A DNA stretch of 64,000 nt from contig NZ_QETH01000003.1 in assembly GCF_003105115.1 (NCBI RefSeq), forward strand, positions 56,629 through 120,628, in the 5' to 3' direction. The position numbers were made by a program, and so were the translations under genes. The DNA comes from Flavobacterium sp. HTF. GTDB taxonomy: Bacteria; Bacteroidota; Bacteroidia; Flavobacteriales; Flavobacteriaceae. Under the pieces are notes generated by a model. It saw nothing but the letters and a program-made list of their open reading frames with translations. It had not been told where the DNA came from and did no database searches. Below, in pieces: positions 18,145-27,732 of this stretch (positions are counted from its first letter, which is position 1; every line of letters starts with the position of its first letter).

Positions 18145-18594
18145 ATGATAATTGATTCATTACAAAATGCCGCAAAATATTATGCTTTGCATCCTAATTT
18201 CAAAAAAGCTTTTGATTATGTCAGTCAAAATGACATCTCAAAATTGGAAGAAGGTGCTTTTGAAATCACAGAAGGTTTAAAAATAATTGTGATTGCCGGC
18301 CAGGGAACAACCAGAGAAGAAAGTATAAAAGGTTTTGAATGCCACGATAAAAACATTGACATTCAGATTTCGATACAAGGGCCCGAAACTTTTGCGTGGA
18401 AACCAAGAGAGAAATGCGTAAGTCCGAACGGAGATTATAATGATGAGAGAGATGTACGTTTCTTTCATGATGCACCGGATATGTTTTTTCAATTACAGGA
18501 AAACCAGTTTGCAATCTTATTTCCCGATGATGTACACGCTGCGATGATTGGAGATGGTCTATTAAAAAAAGTCGTTTTTAAAGTAAAAATATAA
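18145..18594 (+). CDS. YhcH/YjgK/YiaL family (DUF386) protein
   Basis: 149 aa, the usual length of the family. Family-like stretches are the histidine-containing IDIQISIQGPE at about 73-83 and FAILFPDDVHAAMIG at about 127-141, which contribute the metal-binding cupin pocket. Members are cytosolic and are thought to be sugar or sugar-acid anomerases or related isomerases; relatives sit in sialate, galactose and uronate operons. As first gene of the LacI-controlled operon, followed 3 bp later by KDPG aldolase, it may act on an anomeric form of a uronate or KDG (inference). Start ATG at 18145 is the only reasonable one. Confidence 0.8.
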   Translation: MIIDSLQNAAKYYALHPNFKKAFDYVSQNDISKLEEGAFEITEGLKIIVIAGQGTTREESIKGFECHDKNIDIQISIQGPETFAWKPREKCVSPNGDYNDERDVRFFHDAPDMFFQLQENQFAILFPDDVHAAMIGDGLLKKVVFKVKI

Positions 18595-18597
18595 GTT

Positions 18598-19263
18598 ATG
18601 AGTACCATTCAGAATTCAATAGATGTTATTGTAAAACAAGGAATTCTTCCTTTGTATTTCAATGCCAGTGAAGAGAAAAGTATAGCAATACTAAAAGTGT
18701 TGTATAAAGCCGGAATCAAAGCGGTTGAGTATACAAGCCGTGGGCCTGAAGCCCTGTCTAATTTCAGGAAAATGGTTGAAGTACGAAATGCCGAATTGCC
18801 GGGAATGCTTTTGGGAATTGGTACCATCAAAAATATTGAACAGGCACAGGAATTTTACAATATTGGCGCCGATTTTTTTATAAGCCCGGGTTTTGTTGCC
18901 GAAGTTTCAGATTTCTTACGAAGCAAAGAGGTTTTGTATGCTCCGGGATGTATGACGCCTACCGAAATTATTACAGCAGAAAATGCGGGAGTTAAATTTA
19001 TCAAGCTGTTTCCGGGAAATATATTAGGCCCGGATTTCCTGAGCGGTATAAAAGATATTTTTCCAAACCTGATTTTTATGCCTACCGGTGGTGTAGATAC
19101 TACTTTGCAAAGTATTGAAAGCTGGTATTCAGCAGGAGTTTCGGCAGTTGGAATGGGAAGCAAACTCATCAGCAAAAAACTAATGGATTACGATGCTTAC
19201 GATACCATAGAAAAAGAAACTTTACGGGTTTTGGATTTAATTGAAACCGTAAGAAATAAGTAA
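18598..19263 (+). CDS. eda: 2-dehydro-3-deoxy-phosphogluconate (KDPG) aldolase
   Basis: 221 aa class I aldolase. The Schiff-base lysine is K136 in FIKLFPGN, the catalytic glutamate is E44 in AVEYTSRG, and a phosphate-binding GGVDTT lies at about 165-170. It cleaves KDPG to pyruvate and glyceraldehyde-3-phosphate, the last dedicated step of glucuronate breakdown. It is the second gene of the operon, 3 bp after the YhcH-like gene. The EYTSRGPEA stretch differs from the EVTLRT of the enterobacterial enzyme but is a form I recall from Bacteroidota homologues. No KDG kinase gene sits beside it, so the phosphorylated substrate must come from elsewhere. Confidence 0.9.
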   Translation: MSTIQNSIDVIVKQGILPLYFNASEEKSIAILKVLYKAGIKAVEYTSRGPEALSNFRKMVEVRNAELPGMLLGIGTIKNIEQAQEFYNIGADFFISPGFVAEVSDFLRSKEVLYAPGCMTPTEIITAENAGVKFIKLFPGNILGPDFLSGIKDIFPNLIFMPTGGVDTTLQSIESWYSAGVSAVGMGSKLISKKLMDYDAYDTIEKETLRVLDLIETVRNK

Positions 19264-19288
19264 AAAAAATAAAAATCATATTATAAAA

Positions 19289-20101
19289 ATGGATTCAATA
19301 TTTAATCTTAAAGGAAAAATTGCCCTTATTACAGGTGGTGCCGGAGTATTGGGAAGCAACTTTGCAAACGTTTTGGCCAAACAGGGCGTAATTACCGGAA
19401 TCGTTTCCCAGTCAATCGAAAAAGCAAATAATACGGTTGCAGCCATACAAAAAAATGGAGGACAGGCATTTGCGATACAAGCCAATGTATTAAACAAAGA
19501 AGAATTAGAAAAGGCAAAAGATTTTATTGTTGAAAAATACGGCCGGCTGGATATTTTGATTAACGCAGCCGGAGGAAATATGCCGGGCGCAACAATCAGA
19601 CCTGATCAGGCGATTTATGACTTACAAACAGAAGATTTACAGAAGGTTGTCGATTTGAATATCATCGGAACGATGCTTCCTTCGCAGGTTTTTTCAGAAC
19701 TTTTTGCAAAACAAAAACAGGGCATTATTATTAATATTTCATCAGCGTCAGCGCAAAGACCGTTAACGAGAGTCGTAGGCTATTCCGCTTCAAAGGCAGC
19801 GATAGATAATTTCACACAATGGATGTCTGTTGAGCTGGCCTCAAAATATGGTGAAGGAATTCGTGTAAATGCTATTTCTCCAGGCTTTTTTATCGGAGAA
19901 CAAAACCGTGCTTTATTACTGGAACCGGATGGAAAATTAACACCAAGAGGCGAAAAAATCATAGAGCATACCCCAATGGGAAGATTCGGAACACCGGAAG
20001 ATATTGACGGAGCGCTTTTATTCTTATGTAGTGATATGTCAAAATTCGTAACCGGAACAATCCTGAAAGTTGACGGCGGATTTGCTGCCACAAGTATTTA
20101 A
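19289..20101 (+). CDS. SDR-type D-mannonate oxidoreductase (fructuronate reductase)
   Basis: 270 aa classical short-chain dehydrogenase. The NAD(P)-binding TGGAGVLG lies at about 15-22, the NAG-like NAAGG at about 92-96, the catalytic serine in NISSASA at about 150-156, and the catalytic Y-x-x-x-K in GYSASKAA at about 163-170. In Bacteroidota this SDR type replaces the long-chain UxuB and reduces fructuronate to mannonate. The position directly before mannonate dehydratase (23-bp gap) and after KDPG aldolase strongly supports that role. Alternative sugar-acid substrates cannot be excluded from sequence. Confidence 0.83.
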   Translation: MDSIFNLKGKIALITGGAGVLGSNFANVLAKQGVITGIVSQSIEKANNTVAAIQKNGGQAFAIQANVLNKEELEKAKDFIVEKYGRLDILINAAGGNMPGATIRPDQAIYDLQTEDLQKVVDLNIIGTMLPSQVFSELFAKQKQGIIINISSASAQRPLTRVVGYSASKAAIDNFTQWMSVELASKYGEGIRVNAISPGFFIGEQNRALLLEPDGKLTPRGEKIIEHTPMGRFGTPEDIDGALLFLCSDMSKFVTGTILKVDGGFAATSI

Positions 20102-20124
20102 AAATAACCCCCAAATATAATATA

Positions 20125-21309
20125 ATGGAACAAACGTTAAGATGGTTCGGCCCAAACGACCCGGTTTCTTTACAAGATATTTTACAAACCGGCGCCACCG
20201 GAATTGTAACTGCATTACACCATATTCCAAATGGACAAGTATGGGAAATTGATGAAATAATAAAAAGAAAAGTTGAAATCGAACATAAGGATGGTGATCC
20301 TAAAAACGGAGCTTCAGGCCTGATATGGTCCGTTGTAGAAAGTATTCCGGTTCACGAAGATATTAAAAAACAAACGGGGCATTATCTTCAATACATTGAA
20401 AACTATAAAGAAAGCATTAGAAATCTGGCTTTGTGCGGCATAAAATGCATCTGCTATAATTTCATGCCGGTTTTGGACTGGTCAAGAACCGATTTATCAT
20501 ATGAAGTGGCAGACGGATCGAAGGCTTTGCGGTTTGACATCAATGCTTTTGCTGCTTTTGAATTGTTTATTCTGAAAAGACCGGGCGCAGAAAAAGAATA
20601 TTCTTTGGAGCGAATTCAAAAAGCCAGAAACCATTTTGACGCAATGTCTGATGATCATAAAGTAAAACTACAGCAAAACATTCTTGCCGGACTTCCGGGT
20701 GCAGAAGAAGCCTATACTGTCGAAGATTTTCTGATTACGCTAAGCGGTTACAACCATATTGACAGACAAAAATTAAAAGATAATCTTTTCTACTTTTTAA
20801 GAGAAATTATTCCTGTAGCAGAAAAAGCAGGCGTTCTGATGGCCATACATCCTGACGATCCTCCCTACCCGATTTTAGGATTACCAAGAGTCGTAAGTAC
20901 CGAAGAGGATTTGATTGAACTTATGGGGGCGATTGATTCCAAATCAAACGGATTTACAATGTGTACCGGTTCTTATGGTGTGAGGGCTGATAATGATTTA
21001 CCGGGAATCGTAAGACGTCATGGTGATAAGATGAATTTTATTCACTTAAGAAGTACGGAGCGCGATAAAGAAGGCAGTTTCTACGAAGCCAATCACTTAG
21101 AAGGAGATGTTGATATGTACGAAGTCGTAAAAGCGATTGTAGAAGTAGAAAAAAGAAACGGCAGTAATTTGCCAATGCGTCCTGACCACGGGCATCAGAT
21201 GCTGGATGATTTAAAGAAAAAAACAAATCCGGGATATTCAGGAATTGGCCGATTAAGAGGTTTAGCCGAATTACGCGGACTTGAAATGGGGATTAAAAGA
21301 TCTATGTAA
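20125..21309 (+). CDS. uxuA: Mannonate dehydratase
   Basis: 394 aa, the usual length for UxuA. The N-terminal [12 protein letters not shown] and the later metal-site stretches [17 protein letters not shown] (about 239-255), MCTGSYG (about 279-285) and RPDHGHQM (about 352-359) are hallmarks of the family. The enzyme uses Mn or Fe to dehydrate D-mannonate to 2-keto-3-deoxygluconate (KDG) in the cytosol. It is the last gene of the YhcH-eda-SDR-uxuA operon. Its presence points to glucuronate rather than galacturonate as the sugar fed into this pathway, since galacturonate uses altronate dehydratase. Confidence 0.93.
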   Translation: MEQTLRWFGPNDPVSLQDILQTGATGIVTALHHIPNGQVWEIDEIIKRKVEIEHKDGDPKNGASGLIWSVVESIPVHEDIKKQTGHYLQYIENYKESIRNLALCGIKCICYNFMPVLDWSRTDLSYEVADGSKALRFDINAFAAFELFILKRPGAEKEYSLERIQKARNHFDAMSDDHKVKLQQNILAGLPGAEEAYTVEDFLITLSGYNHIDRQKLKDNLFYFLREIIPVAEKAGVLMAIHPDDPPYPILGLPRVVSTEEDLIELMGAIDSKSNGFTMCTGSYGVRADNDLPGIVRRHGDKMNFIHLRSTERDKEGSFYEANHLEGDVDMYEVVKAIVEVEKRNGSNLPMRPDHGHQMLDDLKKKTNPGYSGIGRLRGLAELRGLEMGIKRSM

Positions 21310-21340
21310 CATTATAAATTTTATAAGTAATGTTAAAAAA

Positions 21341-21404
21341 ATCTCGCAAAGCCGCAAAGTCGCAGAGAACGCAAAAACTTTGCGCTTTTGCGACTTTGCG
21401 AGAT
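21341..21404. repeat. Inverted repeat built on TCTCGCAAAG...CTTTGCGAGA
   Basis: 11-bp arms at 21341-21351 and 21394-21404 are perfect, and inner CGCAAAG/CTTTGCG units extend the pairing. The same motif, in shorter form, recurs at 23169-23196 on the other side of the beta-helix enzyme gene. It is a dispersed intergenic repeat and could also act as a stem after uxuA. Confidence 0.75.
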
Positions 21405-21476
21405 TAAAATAAACTAGTTTGAGAATTGACCACTCTCAACTTATCACAAAAAAAATGCTTCAAACAACTAACTATC

Positions 21477-23150
21477 ATGACTTTCAAAAACCAACACATC
21501 GGAAAATACCGGAATATCTACGGTATTTTTACTCTTTTTTTATTTATTCCTTTACCTTCAATTAGTCAGGAATTACCAAAAATCCTGAACCAACAAAAAT
21601 CATCAGCTAATTACCTTCCTGATTTTAGCTATGCCGGATATCATTTTAGCGAAAAAAAACTTCCTGATTTTCAGGGTAAAATTGTAAATGCAACCGATTA
21701 TGGCGTAAAGGCAAATGACGATTTAGACGATTCTAAAGCACTTTTAAAAGCGATAAAAGCAGCCAATTCCGTAGAAGGAAATGTTATCCTGCAATTACCT
21801 GCCGGAAGGATTATCCTAAGTGATATATTGTATATCGAAAGAAGCAATTTTGTGCTTCGCGGTGCCGGTTCAGGAGAAAACGGAACAGAAATTTACTGTC
21901 CCAGGCCAATGATGTATCTCAAAGATCCTGAGGCTTTGGCAGAATTAAGAGAATATCTTACCACTTTTGATAAAAGACAAAGAGAAAAGGAAAATAATAT
22001 CGATTTGCCTTTTTCACAATATGCCTGGTCGGGAGGCTTTATCTGGACACAAATTCCGAATGAACGGGTCAAATCCTATCTGGACAAATACGAGCCGACT
22101 CCAACTGTCTTAGCCAAAGTCAGCCATGGAACTATGGGCGAACACACTATAACGGTTTCTGATGTAAACGGACTGAAAGCGGGAGATGTAGTAGAGTTGG
22201 AATTGTTTAATAAAGACGGTGAAAATGGCGAAATCATCAAAGATTTGTACAAAGGCGCCAATGTGAAACCGGGATCTCACCACTGGCAATTTCCAAAATT
22301 ACCAATTGTAAGACAACAGGTAGAAATCACTAAAATTTCAGGTTCTAAAGTAACATTAAAAACACCGCTTACTATTTCAATAAAACCAGCTTATCAGGCA
22401 CAATTAGCAGAATGGAAACATCTGAACGAAGTCGGAATTGAGAATCTTCGTTTTACATTTCCTGACATTCCGAGAGTGGCACATCATGTTGAACCGGGAA
22501 ATAATGGTATTTTCCTGACACGTGTTTTTAACAGCTGGGTAAAAAATGTCGTCATAACCAATGCTGACAGCGGAATTCTGGCGGAAGAAATAGCCAACGT
22601 TACTATTCAGGATATCGTTACCGACGGAAACCATATGGCGCATTATACCGTAACTTTAGGCGGAGTTCATAATGTTTTGGTTCAGAATCTAAAGGTTTAC
22701 AACAAAGCTGTTCATCCCTTGAGTTTCAATACATTTGCGACCAAAAATGTATATAAGGATTGTGAAGTTTTTGCAGATCCTGTTCTAGATCAGCATTCGG
22801 GTGCTAATCATCAAAATTTGTTTGATCATATTACGGTGCATTTTAGTCCGGATCAAAAGAACAGTTATGCTTTATTTGGCGGCGGCGGTGCTGATTACTG
22901 GAAACCTTCACACGGGCCATACAGTACTTTTTGGAATCTGAATGTTCAGGTTTCAAATCCGGAAGAAATAACAAAACCTGTATTGCTTTACGGAATGAAA
23001 GACGGCCCATTCGCCAGAATTATTGGTGTGAACGGAAATGCTAAATTCGAAGTAAAATACGAACCGGATCCTTATATCGAGTTTCTGAATCAGTCAATGG
23101 AGAAAGTTCCTTCGTTGTATGATTATCAGCTGCAAAAAAGATTAAAGTAA
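21477..23150 (+). CDS. Secreted right-handed beta-helix enzyme, candidate uronate polysaccharide lyase
   Basis: 557 aa from ATG at 21477; a TTG 51 bp upstream would add 17 residues but the ATG is followed directly by a good signal peptide (about 1-31, ending PSISQ). NATDYGVKANDDLDDSKALLKAI at about 52-74 is the classic start of the pectate-lyase/GH28-like beta-helix fold (pectate-lyase superfamily type), and short N-D/G repeats continue to about 480. No GH28 catalytic Asp cluster or known PL signature was recognised. It lies between uxuA and the SusCD regulator, where a polymer-cleaving lyase feeding GH88 would be expected. It could be a lyase, a hydrolase or an epimerase; the exact family is unknown to me. 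Confidence 0.65.
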   Translation: MTFKNQHIGKYRNIYGIFTLFLFIPLPSISQELPKILNQQKSSANYLPDFSYAGYHFSEKKLPDFQGKIVNATDYGVKANDDLDDSKALLKAIKAANSVEGNVILQLPAGRIILSDILYIERSNFVLRGAGSGENGTEIYCPRPMMYLKDPEALAELREYLTTFDKRQREKENNIDLPFSQYAWSGGFIWTQIPNERVKSYLDKYEPTPTVLAKVSHGTMGEHTITVSDVNGLKAGDVVELELFNKDGENGEIIKDLYKGANVKPGSHHWQFPKLPIVRQQVEITKISGSKVTLKTPLTISIKPAYQAQLAEWKHLNEVGIENLRFTFPDIPRVAHHVEPGNNGIFLTRVFNSWVKNVVITNADSGILAEEIANVTIQDIVTDGNHMAHYTVTLGGVHNVLVQNLKVYNKAVHPLSFNTFATKNVYKDCEVFADPVLDQHSGANHQNLFDHITVHFSPDQKNSYALFGGGGADYWKPSHGPYSTFWNLNVQVSNPEEITKPVLLYGMKDGPFARIIGVNGNAKFEVKYEPDPYIEFLNQSMEKVPSLYDYQLQKRLK

Positions 23151-23168
23151 GTTTTTGCGTAAAGTTAT

Positions 23169-23196
23169 AATCTCGCAAAGTCGCAGAGTCGCAAAG
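23169..23196. repeat. Second copy of the CGCAAAG-type repeat
   Basis: AATCTCGCAAAGTCGCAGAG and following bases repeat the left arm of 21341-21404. With that copy it brackets the beta-helix enzyme gene. Confidence 0.7.
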
Positions 23197-23237
23197 TTTT
23201 TTATACTAAACTTTGTTTTTAAAGTCTAGTTTATCAT

Positions 23238-23326
23238 CCTGACGAAGGAAGGATCTTCGCGAGTAGCTCCGCAATCTAATCGACAATCATTGTAGAGTTA
23301 CTAACGAAGATCCTTCCTTCGTCAGG
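23238..23326. repeat. Palindromic dispersed element, copy A
   Basis: Perfect 22-bp arms (23238-23259 and 23305-23326) surround a 45-nt loop. A second copy with closely related arms and loop lies at 36051-36152 in the opposite orientation, judged from the loop sequence. A short CCTTAGCGCC-type motif is found to its right at 23391-23408 and, inverted, to the left of copy B. Confidence 0.85.
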
Positions 23327-23421
23327 ACGACAAAAATGAGGATAAATGTATAAGAACGAGAAGAATACTTAACTTAAAAACCTTAGCGCCTTAGCGCCTT
23401 TGCACCTAAAAAATAAATGCT

Positions 23422-26400
23422 ATGAAAAGAATAATAGCTCTTCTAGTCCTCACCCTTATTAGTGGAAATATATTTTCCCAGAATAAATACCGCCTTAAAA
23501 ATATCTCTACCACCGACGGGCTTTCTCAGAGTTCTGTTATTGCCATACATCAGGATAAATTTGGGCAGATGTGGTTTGGAACCCGCGACGGTCTGAATAA
23601 ATATGATGGAAGCAAATTTACCATTTTCCGAAATGATGCCTTTGACAAAACGACTATCAGCAACAATGATATTCTGGCAATCGAAGAAGATAATTCGGGA
23701 AAATTATGGGTCGGAACGTACAATGGACTTAATTGTTATGATCCTGTTTCTAATGTATTCAAAAGATATTTGCATAACAATACGAATCATACCATTAGCA
23801 GCAACGCCGTTTGGTGCATAAAGGAAATTGGTAACGAACTGTGGTTTGGTACTTCAAAAGGACTGAGTATCCTGAATAAAAAAACAAATCTTTTTTCCTC
23901 TGTTTTTCATTCCGATACAGATATTTCTACTTTACCCAGCAATAATATTTTAAACATTATAAAAAATAAAAAAGGAGAAATCTGGATTGGAACCACAAAA
24001 GGTTTATGCAAACTTGTAAGCCGAAAAAACGGCAAACTGACTTTCAGAAATTATCCTTTAAATCCTGCTGTTCTCCTTAATGTGCAGGCAATTGCAGAAG
24101 ATTCGAAGGGAAATTTATGGATTGGTACAAAAAACAAAGGACTATTGAAACTTGACGGATCTACAAACAAGTTTGTCCCTTTTTTACCAGCTGACAAATA
24201 CGCAGAAATAAATCCGGACATTCGTTCTTTGGTTTTTGACAAAGAAGGTTCTTTATGGATTGGTGCTTACGACGGAATTTACATATACGGCAAAAATAAA
24301 AGCCTCGAAAAAATCAATAACAGCAATAACAATAACGGAATTGATAAGGTAAAATCAGTGTTTGTTGATAAAAAAGGTTCTGTCTGGATTGGCTGTTATT
24401 ACAAAGGTGTCAATATCTGGGATGTTTCTAATGTCAATTTCTCGAATTACAATCAGAATTCAAAAAAGATTCCGATGAGTTTTGATGTAGTGAGTTCGAT
24501 CATTGCAGACAAAAACAAAAATATTTATTTTGGTACAGAAGGCGGCGGAATAACCATTTATAATCCAACTACTTCTGCTACGACTTATATCAATAGCAAA
24601 ACCGGGCAAACAAATAAAAACGACATCAAGTCAATGTGTCTGTCTGAGGACAATGTGTTGTGGATTGGAACTTTCTCTAAAGGAATTTCGGCTTATAATA
24701 CGATTTCAAAAAGAATTGAAGACAACCGGATTTCTCCTGAACTAAGTGAAATTTTAAAAGAAACCGGCGTTTATTCGATTAAAACAGCACCAAACGGAAT
24801 TGTCTGGATTGGAACTTTTGGTAAAGGTCTGGTCCGCTACAATTCAATTAATAAAACTTTTGAAATAATCGGAAACGATAACACAAAACCTTATTTCCTG
24901 ACCAATAATATAATACGAACTATTTTGGCTGACAAAAAAAATAATCTTTGGGTTGGCAGTCAAAACGGGCTTAATCGTATTTCACTGAATAATTCCAAAC
25001 CAAACCATTATTCGATTCAGCATTACTTTTACGACAGTTCTTCTTTATCCGGAGATGATATTCTGACTTTGTTTGAGGATAGCGGTAATAAAATCTGGGT
25101 CGGGACAAAAGCAAAAGGCCTTTATTATTTTGATGGGAAAAAATTCAATAAAATCAATTTAAGAATCGGCAATACGGTTATAACTTCTATACATTCGATT
25201 TTAGAAGATGACGACAAAAATCTTTGGATCAGCAGTAATCAGGGAATTATAAAATATAGTACTACTCAAAAAACAGTTGTTCTGTACGATCAGAAAGACG
25301 GTTTGGCAAGTAACGAATTCAACGATAATTCTTCATTAAAACTGGATTCAGATAAATTTTATTTCGGAAGCCCTTCCGGTGCCACTTATTTTGATGCCAA
25401 AAAAATATCGATCAATAATTATGCGCCTCAGGTTTTAATTACCAACCTGAAAATTAAAAATGAAACAATTAACCCAAATGATACAGCCGAAATTTTAGAG
25501 AAAAGCATTGGTTATACCCAAAACATCACCCTGGATTATGACAAAGCCAATTTCTCAATCAGTTTTGCAATTCCGAATTACATCCGGTCCAAAAATAACC
25601 AGTACAGTTACCGCCTGATTGGTCTGGAAAATAACTGGACCACAACCAAAAACAGCGAAGCAATTTTTGCCATCCAGAATCCCGGAACTTATATTTTTGA
25701 AGTAAAGGGTGCCAATAACGACAGCGTATGGAACAGTGCTCCTACTACACTCACGGTCACTGTAAATCCCGCACCGTGGCGAAGCATCTGGGCTTTTTTA
25801 TTGTACGGAATCCTAATCGGCCTGGCATTATATGGTTTGATGTGGATTATAAAATCGAAAGCCCGATTAAAACAAAAATTAGAACTGGAATACCTCGAAA
25901 CCAAACGCATCGAAGAAAACAACCGGGCAAAACTGGATTTCTTTACAAATATTTCACACGAGTTCAGAACGCCCCTGACATTGATTCTCGGGCCGTTACA
26001 GCAAATATTGGCCGATTATAACGGCACCAACGAAATGTACAAAAAGCTGCTGGTAATAGAAGGAAGTGCCAATCATCTTTTAAGCCTGATCAACAGACTG
26101 ATGGATTTCAGGAAACTCGAAAATCATCAGGTCACACTGGAATCTGCCAACGGAAATATTGTGAAATTTGCCCGTGAAATTTTTCTTTCTTTTATTGAAT
26201 ATGCCAAAGACGGTGGTTATAACTATACTTTCGAATCTTCAGAAGAAGAAATCCTGGTTTATTTTGACCGTTACAAACTGGAGCGCGTTTTCTATAATTT
26301 GATTTCGAATGCTTTTCGGTACACTCCAAAAGGCGGAAACATACATATCAAAATCAGTCATGATGATGCCAGCTTATTTATCGCTGTAGAAGATTCAGGC

Positions 26401-27519
26401 GTTGGAATTGCAGAACAGCATATTGACAAAATTTTTGATTTGTTTTTTGAAATTCCGATGCACAACAATGTTCAGAAAAACTATAATAAAGGAACAGGAA
26501 TTGGCTTGTCAATTGTAAAAAACATTGTAAAACTTCATAAAGGAAACATCGATGTTGTCAATAAAAAATCATCCGAAGGGGTAATCTTTACGGTGACACT
26601 TCCGCTGGGCAGCGCACATCTTCAGGAAAGTGAAATCATTAAAGATTTTAAAATCAGTGATGATATCGAACAGTATACATCTCAGCTTGAAACCGCTGAA
26701 ATAACGGAACATGAAGACATTGACGATTTTATCGTGAATGGAGAAAAACAAACTATTCTGCTTGTTGAAGATCATAAGGTCTTGCGAAACTTTATGAAAA
26801 ACCTGCTTAAAAAAGAATATAATATTATTGTAGCAGACAACGGAAAAACTGCTTTGGAAAAAGCACTTCAATATGCTCCGAATCTGATTATCAGCGATGT
26901 TATTATGCCCGAAATGGTGGGCACAGAGCTTTGTTCTAAAATAAAGGAAAACCTGAAAACCAGCCATATTCCGGTAATATTGCTGACTTCGAGATCTTCT
27001 TTGGTGTATAAATTTGAAGGACTGGAAAGCGGTGCTGACGATTATATCAGTAAACCTTTTAATTTAACCGAATTTAAACTGCGAGTAAAAAACCTGCTGA
27101 ATTCAACAGAAAGGCTGAAAGCTAAATTTTCCAGTGAAGACCATTTTGTGCCTTCTGAAATAACGGTTTCTTCGCTTGACGAGGAATTATTAAAAAAGGC
27201 ATTCAAAATTGTGGAAGATAATATTTCGAACGAGCAATTTGATATTCCGTTTTTCTGCTCAGAACTGGGAGTAAGCCGTACGATGTTATTTTTAAAAATA
27301 AAAGCATGGACGAATTTTACGCCAAATGAATTTATTCATGAAGTACGATTAAAACGTGCCGCCCAATTATTAGAATTAAACAAATTAAACGTTTCTGAAG
27401 TCAGTTATAAAGTCGGTTTTAACAATCCGAAATACTTTAGCAAATGCTTCCAGAAAAGATATGGAGAAACTCCGTCACAATTTGCTGACAAATTTTCCAA
27501 ACCAATGTCTGTATTTTAA
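23422..27519 (+). CDS. Hybrid two-component system regulator (HTCS) of the uronate PUL
   Basis: 1365 aa. Signal peptide about 1-19. The periplasmic sensor contains many propeller repeats (W-x-G-T/W-I-G-T units) up to about 690, then a Y_Y_Y domain (about 690-780). A transmembrane helix at about 787-810 leads to HisKA with phospho-acceptor H846 (SHEFRTPLTL), then HATPase with N, G1 (DSGVGI) and G2 (GTGIGLS) boxes. A receiver domain has acceptor D1159 and switch Lys in SKPF, and an AraC-type double HTH fills about 1260-1360. This is the full HTCS set. It lies directly upstream of SusC, so it should sense a periplasmic oligosaccharide and activate the SusCD operon. Confidence 0.94.
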   Translation: MKRIIALLVLTLISGNIFSQNKYRLKNISTTDGLSQSSVIAIHQDKFGQMWFGTRDGLNKYDGSKFTIFRNDAFDKTTISNNDILAIEEDNSGKLWVGTYNGLNCYDPVSNVFKRYLHNNTNHTISSNAVWCIKEIGNELWFGTSKGLSILNKKTNLFSSVFHSDTDISTLPSNNILNIIKNKKGEIWIGTTKGLCKLVSRKNGKLTFRNYPLNPAVLLNVQAIAEDSKGNLWIGTKNKGLLKLDGSTNKFVPFLPADKYAEINPDIRSLVFDKEGSLWIGAYDGIYIYGKNKSLEKINNSNNNNGIDKVKSVFVDKKGSVWIGCYYKGVNIWDVSNVNFSNYNQNSKKIPMSFDVVSSIIADKNKNIYFGTEGGGITIYNPTTSATTYINSKTGQTNKNDIKSMCLSEDNVLWIGTFSKGISAYNTISKRIEDNRISPELSEILKETGVYSIKTAPNGIVWIGTFGKGLVRYNSINKTFEIIGNDNTKPYFLTNNIIRTILADKKNNLWVGSQNGLNRISLNNSKPNHYSIQHYFYDSSSLSGDDILTLFEDSGNKIWVGTKAKGLYYFDGKKFNKINLRIGNTVITSIHSILEDDDKNLWISSNQGIIKYSTTQKTVVLYDQKDGLASNEFNDNSSLKLDSDKFYFGSPSGATYFDAKKISINNYAPQVLITNLKIKNETINPNDTAEILEKSIGYTQNITLDYDKANFSISFAIPNYIRSKNNQYSYRLIGLENNWTTTKNSEAIFAIQNPGTYIFEVKGANNDSVWNSAPTTLTVTVNPAPWRSIWAFLLYGILIGLALYGLMWIIKSKARLKQKLELEYLETKRIEENNRAKLDFFTNISHEFRTPLTLILGPLQQILADYNGTNEMYKKLLVIEGSANHLLSLINRLMDFRKLENHQVTLESANGNIVKFAREIFLSFIEYAKDGGYNYTFESSEEEILVYFDRYKLERVFYNLISNAFRYTPKGGNIHIKISHDDASLFIAVEDSGVGIAEQHIDKIFDLFFEIPMHNNVQKNYNKGTGIGLSIVKNIVKLHKGNIDVVNKKSSEGVIFTVTLPLGSAHLQESEIIKDFKISDDIEQYTSQLETAEITEHEDIDDFIVNGEKQTILLVEDHKVLRNFMKNLLKKEYNIIVADNGKTALEKALQYAPNLIISDVIMPEMVGTELCSKIKENLKTSHIPVILLTSRSSLVYKFEGLESGADDYISKPFNLTEFKLRVKNLLNSTERLKAKFSSEDHFVPSEITVSSLDEELLKKAFKIVEDNISNEQFDIPFFCSELGVSRTMLFLKIKAWTNFTPNEFIHEVRLKRAAQLLELNKLNVSEVSYKVGFNNPKYFSKCFQKRYGETPSQFADKFSKPMSVF

Positions 27520-27544
27520 AAAATCCAGTGTTTTCAAGGCTTTA

Positions 27545-27579
27545 AAAAAGGGTATCTGTATTTTTAGATACCCTTTTTT
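27545..27579 (+). terminator. Rho-independent terminator after the HTCS gene
   Basis: The stem AAAAGGGTATCT pairs with AGATACCCTTTT around a short loop and is followed by T residues, 26 bp after the stop codon. It separates the regulator from the SusCD operon. Confidence 0.85.
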
Positions 27580-27616
27580 GTATTTCTATATCGTTTTCGG
27601 CTTATACATTTGTCAT

Positions 27617-27709
27617 ATGAAATTCAAAAAAACAAAATTCATATTACTACAAATTCTATTCATGATGTTAATAATAGGAATGAGTTTATTGCTTTTTTAT
27701 TTTATCTAA
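27617..27709 (+). CDS. Possible 30-aa hydrophobic leader peptide before susC
   Basis: An ATG at 27617 opens a 30-residue frame: four basic residues in the first seven, then a single hydrophobic helix, ending 23 bp before susC. A consensus -7 octamer TACATTTG at 27605-27612 would put the transcription start at or next to this ATG, so the peptide would be leaderless or not made at all. No good -33 partner at 19 bp was found. I do not recognise a family. It may be a real small membrane protein, a leader, or chance. Confidence 0.3.
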   Translation: MKFKKTKFILLQILFMMLIIGMSLLLFYFI

Positions 27710-27732
27710 CATTAACCTTAAACCAAAAATGA

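Noticed and set aside
26569..26967. 132-aa antisense frame opposite the HTCS gene
   Set aside because: Shadow of the real coding frame; no signal, motif or promoter supports it.
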